Assembly: GCA_020430865.1 (NCBI GenBank)
Contig: JAGQIY010000597.1
Location: 1 to 5,272, forward strand
Source of the DNA: Myxococcales bacterium
GTDB lineage: Bacteria; Myxococcota; Polyangia; Polyangiales; Polyangiaceae
Length of the DNA stretch: 5,272 nt
Reading direction: 5' to 3'
This document shows positions 1 through 5,272 of the stretch, in pieces. Each line of letters opens with the position of its first letter. The stretch's first letter is position 1. The position numbers and the translations under genes are program-made. The notes beneath the pieces are model-generated. The model was not told the origin of the DNA and ran no database searches. It saw only the letters and a program-made list of their open reading frames with translations.

Positions 1-2390
1 CAGTCGCTCGCCGGCGGTGAGTCAGTCTCTGGTGTCGTCGCGATCGCCGCCGCGATCGCCGCGGTCAGAGTCTCCTTGGACACACCCGCTCTTTCGAGCG
101 CATCGAGGTCACCCCACGGGGTCGTGGTGCGCTCGAACCACCGCAGCAGGGCGTCCCCTGACGTCGGCGCACGGCCCAGCGCCCGAAAGAGCGGCTGCAG
201 AGACCGCGGAGCTCGCTCTGCCGCAGCGACCTCTGCGGATGGCACGCGACGCTCCCGGAGCGGCTGGAAAGCCTCCGGCCACGCGTGGGCCAACGCGGAA
301 AGGACCTGGTCGACCGCGTCCGCGGAGCGCACGCGTAGGCTCAGCTCCGAGCGCTCGGGACCGCTCGTCGAGCCGGCGTACTCCCCGCCGTAGGACAGGA
401 AGTTGAAGCTGCCGACGGTGACCTCGTCGTCAGAGATCAGGATCTTCGCGTGGCTGCGCGCCTCCACGAGGGAGCAGCGCTCCGGGAAGGCGTCGGCCTG
501 CTCTCGGAGCCGTGCAGATGGTCCGTCATCAGTGTCCTTCGCCCCCTCGCGTCGGTAGACGAAGGAGCAGCGCGTGCCGCCCTCGAGTCGGCCTCGCAGC
601 AGGCGCGCGAACCTGTCGGTGACGACATCGACGCTCAATTGGTCGGAGAGCACGGCGAGACGGTCGACGCTGTCTCGAAGGGCGCGCCAGAGCGCCTCCC
701 TGTGCTCCCGGTCGATGAGCAACTCCGCGCCACCCGAATGCTCCAGGGCAAGCGCGTCAAGTTCGTCCGCGGTCGCCGCCCACTCTTGAGCCCAATGCCG
801 AACAGCGGGCGCAACGGCGCCACCTCCACGCTGGGTCGCGACGGCGTCGAAGGCCTCCGGTGGTGAGGGGACCGTCGGCGGGATCGGCTCACGGGCTCCC
901 AGTTCTTGCGGAAGCAGGAGCATGCGTCGAGACGTCATGTGTTCGGGATACCTGTCGCGCGCCCACTCCAGTACGTCGAGGACCGCGGACGGCGCGATGC
1001 CGGGTTCCAGGCCCTCGACGAGCAGACCGACCTCCAGGCTGTCGCGCCTGCTCGGAGGGTCGAGGAAGTTGTAGCTCGTCAGGAGGGCCTCGTGCGCATC
1101 CCGCACCACCAGCTTCGCGTGCAGGGTCGCGGAGCGTGGAGATACAGAGAGGCGCCCCGGGTGTCGGGCACCGAGGTCGAGCAGGGCGTTTCGCGCCTGG
1201 TTGTCCAGCCGTGAGTCGGCTTGGATGCCCCACAGGAAGAAGACTTGGACGCCTCTGGAAAGTGCGGCGTCCAGCAGGTCAAACCAGGCCTCGGACATTC
1301 CCGGGGGCGGATCAAGGAGCGCCCCCGCGCGGATCCAGGGGTTGCCGAGTATCAGCTGCCGCTCGGCCGTGGCGATCATCCGCCGTATCGCGGCCTCGTG
1401 TTCCTCATACCCGACGACGGGCTGGACCCTTGCCTCCGCACTCACTGCGGCGCGAATCTCGAAGCTGGCTTCGCGGTGGAGCTCGACGAGCAGCTCGTGC
1501 CGAGCCTCGACCAGCCCCGGGTCCAGATCCTCCAGGCCCTTGGCCGCTCGGCACAGACGTTCCACCGCCGAGTCGCGCTCCGTCGGCTCGCCGTCCAGTG
1601 GCGTGCGCTCGAACTCCTGCCGCAGCCGCTTGAAGAAGAGCTGCTCAGGCAGTCGTTCGGCGAGGAGGGACAATTGCCGCTCGATGTCCTTGCACACCGG
1701 CGGCGGGACTTCCGGGGCTTCGATGATCCGGAAAAGCAACCGGCCCGAGTCCGGATCCATCTCGATGTCGGCCAAGACCGGGAGGAAGCGTCGCTGCTGC
1801 ACGAAGGAGCTGCCGGTTGCCGCCTCGGTGAGCAGCTGGTCCGGCTCGATCCACGCTTCTTGGGCCACCAGCGGTCGTCCGAGCTTGCGGGCCTGCCGCT
1901 CGACCTCACGCTTGACGGCGTCGAGGATCTCGCCCCTCGTGACTTCGTCCAGTGAGAGCCCGGATCGCAATGTTGGAACCAACGCGCTCTCGGCGCCCAG
2001 TGGGTATGGGCGTCCGATGTGCGGCAGGACCGCGCCGGACACGAGCTCCTGGATCAGAGGGACCACCTCCAGGTTGTTCTCGGCTGTCGCGAGCGTCGCG
2101 AGGCCACCGCCCTTGTTGGCCGCCTCGGCCGCGCCTGCCAGCCGAACTCGCGCCTGCGCCGGGTCTACGACGACGTACCCCTTGAGCCAGAAGTCGTAGA
2201 TGAGGTCGAGGGTCGGCCGTTGACCGAGCCCGACCACCTGCGACAACGACTGCACGTCGTCGAGGCCGGCCGCGATCCCGCGCAAGGCGACAAGCTCGAT
2301 GGGCGTGAGCGCACCGGAGTCCGTCGCGAGGCGGGCGCGAGCGCCAAACGACACACACGGAAGTACCACGAGCTGGCCGCGGAGCCTCAT
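1..2390 (-). CDS. Phospholipase D superfamily protein with two HKD motifs and N-terminal winged-helix-like domain, 3'-partial
   Basis: Predicted PLD-family phosphodiesterase; nuclease activity is more likely than lipase from context (inference). The frame runs 796 codons plus two bases (TG) without a stop, so the C-terminus is off the window or ends with the next base if that makes TGA. The ATG at 2390 is chosen for its GGAGG six bases upstream and its ATGA overlap with the helicase stop. Residues 28-84 (LTPIELVALRGIA, then LDLIYDFWLKGYVVVD) look like a winged helix. Residues 85-320 are unassigned. PLD repeat 1 (about 325-480) has H424, K426, D431, then TSYN at 438-441 and E453. Repeat 2 (about 565-710) has H647, K649, D654, then GSFN at 660-663 and E682. 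Both catalytic motifs are therefore intact in one chain. The tail is helical, then ends in a Pro/Ser/Asp-rich stretch, suggesting the true end is near. No signal peptide or membrane segment is seen, so a cytoplasmic protein is likely. Its partner is the upstream helicase. The substrate is unknown. Confidence 0.94.
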   Translation of the reverse strand, partial: MRLRGQLVVLPCVSFGARARLATDSGALTPIELVALRGIAAGLDDVQSLSQVVGLGQRPTLDLIYDFWLKGYVVVDPAQARVRLAGAAEAANKGGGLATLATAENNLEVVPLIQELVSGAVLPHIGRPYPLGAESALVPTLRSGLSLDEVTRGEILDAVKREVERQARKLGRPLVAQEAWIEPDQLLTEAATGSSFVQQRRFLPVLADIEMDPDSGRLLFRIIEAPEVPPPVCKDIERQLSLLAERLPEQLFFKRLRQEFERTPLDGEPTERDSAVERLCRAAKGLEDLDPGLVEARHELLVELHREASFEIRAAVSAEARVQPVVGYEEHEAAIRRMIATAERQLILGNPWIRAGALLDPPPGMSEAWFDLLDAALSRGVQVFFLWGIQADSRLDNQARNALLDLGARHPGRLSVSPRSATLHAKLVVRDAHEALLTSYNFLDPPSRRDSLEVGLLVEGLEPGIAPSAVLDVLEWARDRYPEHMTSRRMLLLPQELGAREPIPPTVPSPPEAFDAVATQRGGGAVAPAVRHWAQEWAATADELDALALEHSGGAELLIDREHREALWRALRDSVDRLAVLSDQLSVDVVTDRFARLLRGRLEGGTRCSFVYRREGAKDTDDGPSARLREQADAFPERCSLVEARSHAKILISDDEVTVGSFNFLSYGGEYAGSTSGPERSELSLRVRSADAVDQVLSALAHAWPEAFQPLRERRVPSAEVAAAERAPRSLQPLFRALGRAPTSGDALLRWFERTTTPWGDLDALERAGVSKETLTAAIAAAIATTPETDSPPASD
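39..62. repeat. Perfect 12-bp tandem duplication inside the PLD gene
   Basis: Two identical copies of cgcgatcgccgc stand side by side. On the coding strand they read GCG GCG ATC GCG twice, encoding AAIAAAIA at residues 777-784 of the PLD protein, in a predicted Ala-rich helix. The unit contains the palindrome GCGATCGC. Because 12 bp is a multiple of three, gain or loss of a copy would keep the frame, so copy number could vary between strains. Confidence 0.85.
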
Positions 2391-2413
2391 CTTCGCCCTC
2401 CGCTCAGCGCGGA
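2387..2413 (-). promoter_or_regulatory. Shine-Dalgarno, small hairpin and ATGA stop/start overlap coupling helicase to PLD gene
   Basis: Read on the minus strand, GGAGGG (2401-2396) lies within the last helicase codons. GGAGG is six bases from the ATG at 2390, whose last two bases are shared with the helicase TGA (2389-2387). The site decides the PLD start. A five-base-pair inverted repeat (TCCGC, loop GCTGA, GCGGA; 2413-2399) covers the first three bases of the Shine-Dalgarno. A ribosome finishing the helicase would melt it, which would fit translational coupling. The overlap and the ribosome binding site are seen directly; a role for the short hairpin is inference. Confidence 0.8.
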
Positions 2414-5272
2414 CGCGGCGGACACGACCGCTCCCTGCCGTCGCACTTCAGCGACGATGGAGCTCCAGAACTGGATGTCCCTCCGATCTGGGTTGAGGGT
2501 GGGCTGACTCTCGAAGTGCGCGATGCGGCCGACGATGATCAGCAGCTTCCGCGCCCGGGACAGAAGCACGTTGGTTCGGTTCGGCGAGACCAGGTAGCCG
2601 ATGTTCGCTTCAGGCCGCCGGTCGTCTCGCTGGGTGGACCTCACCAGCGACACCACGACGGTGTCCGCCTCACGTCCCTGGAAGCTGTCCACCGTGTGGA
2701 GCCGCGAGGCCGCCCACTCCGGGAGGTCGACGCGCGCGAGGACCTCGCGCTGCGCGTGGTACGGCGTGAGCAGCGCGAAGACGTCGTCGTCGTCCTCCGT
2801 CCGCGACGGCGGCAAGGGAGCGGGGCGCATGCGATCCAGCAGTTGCTTGACCACGTTCGCCTCGCCTTCGTTGCTCCATGCGCGCTGGTCGTTCGTGTCC
2901 TCGACTCCGTCGGTGTCGATCCAGATCAGGGCGCGGCCCTTCAGGACCCCGGGTTGTGCGAACGCATGGGGCGTCGACGTCTTCTCGGTGTCGGTGCGCA
3001 GCCAACCGTCGGCGTACGACGTGAGCTCTCCGTTCTCCGGGTCGATGCGCTCTCGATAGAAAGCCCGGGACACGATCCGGCAGATGTCCGGATGCATGCG
3101 GAACTGGAGATCGAGCTCGTCCAAGGGCTCGACGAGCCGGGACGTCTTCGGTCGCTCCTCCAGGCGCTGGGCTCGGTTGTCGAAGAGGCTCGCGAAGACG
3201 CGGAAGACCTCGAGGTAGTCCTTCGTGCGCGAGCCGTGGAGCTGGAGTTCCTCGTCGTCGGTCTGGCCGCAGAGGTCCAGGAAGCGGTGGACGGAGAGCT
3301 CGTCGAAAGCTGGCAACTGGAAGTGGTCGCCAATGAGGGTCCACCGAAGTCCGCGCACCAGCGGGAGCGCGAGTTCGGTCGGCCAGGCACGCGCGGCTTC
3401 CTCCACCACCACCCAGTCGTAGAGCCCCGCCGTCCCGCCTGTGGCCACGTTGCGCTCCGTACATCCTCCTGTGGTGGCGAACACGAGGTTCGCTCCCCTG
3501 CGGATGCGGTCTTGGACCTCCAGCTCGACGCGCGGCGCCTGCTCCATCCACTCTGCGATCAGCTTCTTGGTCGCGGCGTCGAGGCTGCGCCCGTCCGGAA
3601 GCTGTCCGTCATCGAGCGCGTGGCGGCACGCGCGCCGAATCCCGTCGACCGCCGCGCTTGCCAGCCTCTCGGGCCGGAGCGCCTCCAGCCGCCGATGGAC
3701 CTTCTTCTCGGCCACCGCGTGATCCGAAGCGATGCGCACCGCCACGATGTCCATGTTGTCTGCCCGGCATCGGGCCAGGATTCGCATCGCCAGGTTATCG
3801 AGCGCGTAGTGCGACTGGCTGCTCACCAGGACGCGCTGGCTCCGGTCGGCTCGGAGGTGAGCTGCCACAGCGACGGAAGCGACGGTCGTCTTGCCGGTAC
3901 CGGGCGGCCCGTGAAGGGCGTAGAACGGCTCGCAGCTCAGCATGTCCTTCACGATGTCAGGACTGCGGCCCTTGAGATCGTCTCCGACCCCCCGCCAGCG
4001 CGTGCGGATGCCCTTGACGGCGGTGGGGCCGTGCAACTGGTGGAGGAGAGCTCGCGTCTGAAGCAGCTCCTGGACCGCTTCTTCCTGACGTTGCAGCTGC
4101 GAGTAGCTCCCGCGATCCTCGTCTGGCCGTATCCACCCGGCTTCCGGGAGTCCCCGCACCGAGTTCGTCAGACGCACCTGCACCGTGTCGTCGTCGAGCC
4201 GGCGGTTGAGGAGGACCTTGGCGACGACGCCCGTCCGATAGTCGGGCCTTCCATTGACGTCGGCGTAGATAGTGAGAGGGGCGGTCCGCTCGCTGTCGAG
4301 CCCCTCGAACAACCGCCCCATCGGGGTTCGCATCTCGCGGTAGTAGAGCGTCCGAAGGCCGTCCTCGTACTGCCGCTTGCGATCGCGGTTCTGGTCGACA
4401 CGAAGGTCTACCATCGCCCCGGACTGCTGCAGGACCTCGTAGGGGAACGCACGAGCCTCGATCTCGGCGCTCTGGAACGCCAGCAGGAACGACAGAGCGT
4501 CGTCCATGACGGTCATCCAGGCCGGAGTGGTCCGCTCGCACTCGACCGACCGAAGAACGGGGCGCCATACGGCACCTTCGCCGCGCGCCTCGGTGAGATC
4601 GAGAGCGCGACGAGCCCACACGGGCAGGAAGCGAAGTTCGCCGGGGATTCGGCGGCGCAGCGGGATCTCGCCGAGCCGCCATGCTCGCTGATGGTGACGG
4701 ACGTACTTGATCAGCAGCAGCTGCTCGACGAGGCTTTCCTTGCGGTTGTACGCGGGGCCAGGCTCGCGGTAGATGTCGCAGAACCAGTACGCCTGCTTAC
4801 CAGCGAGCACGTACTTGGCGGCTTGGAAGGCGCGCAACTCTCGGTCATCCCTCGCGCGCTGGTAGCCGCTGAAGCCCTCCGGGCAGTAGAGGATCTCCGC
4901 GCCGCGGAGCTCGCTGTCCAGGAACGCCCGCAGCTGCTCGCGTCCCTCGTCCTGAGTGGGGTCCTGGTCGATCCATCCCCAGCGGTAGATCGTCTTCTTG
5001 CTCTCCTCGGGCATGAAGCCGACGTAGAAGTTCCGTGCCTCATCCGGCTCTGCCATGCTCGCAACGAGGCGCCCGTAGTCCTGGGTCAGCTCCCTGAGGA
5101 CTTCGAAGATGCTCGGCCGGTCACGCGGGTCCCACGCCAGCATCGACCGCAGGAGCTGCGCGAGCGTTCTGGGGAGCCGCGGATCCTGAAGCCGCGCGAG
5201 AAGATGGCCGTGAAGCGTTCGCACGGAGTCCATCGACGGCGTCAGGCCGGCGAGGGCCACGCGATCCTCTTC
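2387..5272 (-). CDS. Ser/Thr kinase (C-lobe only in window) fused to SF1 Upf1/DNA2-like helicase, 5'-partial
   Basis: Predicted ATP-dependent nucleic-acid helicase or translocase with an N-terminal protein kinase, probably cytoplasmic. The frame is open to the window edge: four codons (EEDR) precede the GTG at 5260, so that GTG is probably internal. Residues below count from it (957 aa). Residues 1-65 resemble the end of a kinase C-lobe, with LLRSMLAWDPRDRPS at 36-50 supplying the subdomain XI Arg (R48). Residues 67-390 are unassigned; 341-378 look beta-rich, like a helicase accessory barrel. Core motifs: Walker A GPPGTGKTT 451-459; Ia 477-490; Walker B VVVEEAAR 617-624; III GDHFQLP 644-650; QFRMHP 719-724; LLTPYHAQ 830-837; V VDSFQGREADTVVVS 857-871; VI NVLLSRARKLLIIVG 897-911. 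The C-terminus (FW at 931-932) looks complete. Oddities: Walker B reads EE rather than DE, and the usual Q-motif Gln is not seen. The stop overlaps the PLD gene. The helicase assignment is firm, the kinase fairly firm, the biological role inferred. Confidence 0.96.
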   Translation of the reverse strand, partial: EEDRVALAGLTPSMDSVRTLHGHLLARLQDPRLPRTLAQLLRSMLAWDPRDRPSIFEVLRELTQDYGRLVASMAEPDEARNFYVGFMPEESKKTIYRWGWIDQDPTQDEGREQLRAFLDSELRGAEILYCPEGFSGYQRARDDRELRAFQAAKYVLAGKQAYWFCDIYREPGPAYNRKESLVEQLLLIKYVRHHQRAWRLGEIPLRRRIPGELRFLPVWARRALDLTEARGEGAVWRPVLRSVECERTTPAWMTVMDDALSFLLAFQSAEIEARAFPYEVLQQSGAMVDLRVDQNRDRKRQYEDGLRTLYYREMRTPMGRLFEGLDSERTAPLTIYADVNGRPDYRTGVVAKVLLNRRLDDDTVQVRLTNSVRGLPEAGWIRPDEDRGSYSQLQRQEEAVQELLQTRALLHQLHGPTAVKGIRTRWRGVGDDLKGRSPDIVKDMLSCEPFYALHGPPGTGKTTVASVAVAAHLRADRSQRVLVSSQSHYALDNLAMRILARCRADNMDIVAVRIASDHAVAEKKVHRRLEALRPERLASAAVDGIRRACRHALDDGQLPDGRSLDAATKKLIAEWMEQAPRVELEVQDRIRRGANLVFATTGGCTERNVATGGTAGLYDWVVVEEAARAWPTELALPLVRGLRWTLIGDHFQLPAFDELSVHRFLDLCGQTDDEELQLHGSRTKDYLEVFRVFASLFDNRAQRLEERPKTSRLVEPLDELDLQFRMHPDICRIVSRAFYRERIDPENGELTSYADGWLRTDTEKTSTPHAFAQPGVLKGRALIWIDTDGVEDTNDQRAWSNEGEANVVKQLLDRMRPAPLPPSRTEDDDDVFALLTPYHAQREVLARVDLPEWAASRLHTVDSFQGREADTVVVSLVRSTQRDDRRPEANIGYLVSPNRTNVLLSRARKLLIIVGRIAHFESQPTLNPDRRDIQFWSSIVAEVRRQGAVVSAASALSGGRR

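Noticed and set aside
40..61. GCGATCGC octamers as cyanobacterial HIP1-like elements
   Set aside because: Both copies arise from the coding tandem repeat for AAIAAAIA. I noticed no wider scatter of the octamer, and the GC content does not suggest a typical HIP1-rich cyanobacterium.
860..1633. Plus-strand open frame (257 codons) rich in Arg, Pro, Gly and Ala
   Set aside because: Composition is typical of a shadow frame in GC-rich DNA, and it lies entirely opposite the PLD domain region.
1201..2199. Long plus-strand open frame (332 codons) antisense to the PLD gene
   Set aside because: Its product is a Ser/Arg-rich low-complexity string with no recognisable motif, as expected opposite a high-GC gene. 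The minus-strand frame here has PLD catalytic motifs and a good ribosome binding site.
1906..2358. Minus-strand open frame (150 codons) overlapping the start of the PLD gene
   Set aside because: It is in a different frame from the ATG at 2390, is Arg/Gly/Ala-rich, and lacks the winged-helix pattern and ribosome binding site of the 2390 frame.
2670..3551. Minus-strand open frame (293 codons) inside the helicase gene
   Set aside because: It is a shifted frame of the helicase; the helicase motifs lie in the longer frame and this product is Arg/Pro/Gly-rich.
5258..5260. GTG as the true start of the helicase
   Set aside because: The frame is open through the window edge, and starting here would leave an isolated fragment of kinase C-lobe. 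An upstream start outside the window is more likely.
1..5272. Assignment as a DISARM locus
   Set aside because: The helicase has SF1 Upf1/DNA2-type motifs and a kinase tail, not the SF2 DrmA type. No DUF1998 protein or methyltransferase is visible, and the PLD protein is far larger than I expect for DrmC.
1..5272. tRNA, rRNA, CRISPR arrays, insertion sequences, attachment sites, internal promoters or rho-independent terminators
   Set aside because: None was seen. The window is covered end to end by two coding frames, and no hairpin followed by a T-run appears on the transcribed strand.

Overview
This is a GC-rich (about two-thirds G+C by eye, not computed), fully coding stretch of bacterial DNA. 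Both genes lie on the minus strand and each runs off one edge of the window. Codon third positions are mostly G or C, and I saw no TTA leucine codon in the PLD frame, which I read by hand. This fits a high-GC bacterium; Actinomycetota and Myxococcota are plausible, but nothing here fixes the lineage.

Layout, in transcription order (right to left). (1) 5272 to 2387 is a 961-codon open frame, cut at its N-terminus by the window edge. It opens with what looks like the last ~70 residues of a Ser/Thr protein kinase C-lobe. Next come ~370 residues I cannot assign, which end in a probable beta-rich helicase accessory region. The rest is a complete superfamily 1 helicase core of the Upf1/DNA2/NAM7 type. 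(2) The stop codon overlaps the start of the second gene (ATGA, 2387-2390), and a strong Shine-Dalgarno sequence sits inside the last helicase codons. (3) 2390 to 1 is an uninterrupted 796-codon frame with no stop in the window. It encodes a phospholipase D (PLD) superfamily protein with an N-terminal winged-helix-like segment and two HxKx4D motifs. There is no intergenic DNA, tRNA, rRNA, CRISPR array or mobile element.

How they may work together (inference): the four-base overlap implies the proteins are made together. A kinase-helicase paired with a two-HKD, probably nucleolytic, PLD protein looks like a sensor/translocase plus effector pair, as in anti-phage and other conflict systems. DISARM and Dpd also pair helicases with PLD proteins. 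However, this helicase is SF1, carries a kinase tail, and neither the DUF1998 partner nor the methylase of DISARM is in the window. I therefore call it a candidate, uncharacterised kinase-helicase/PLD module. The kinase active site and any further genes lie outside the window.
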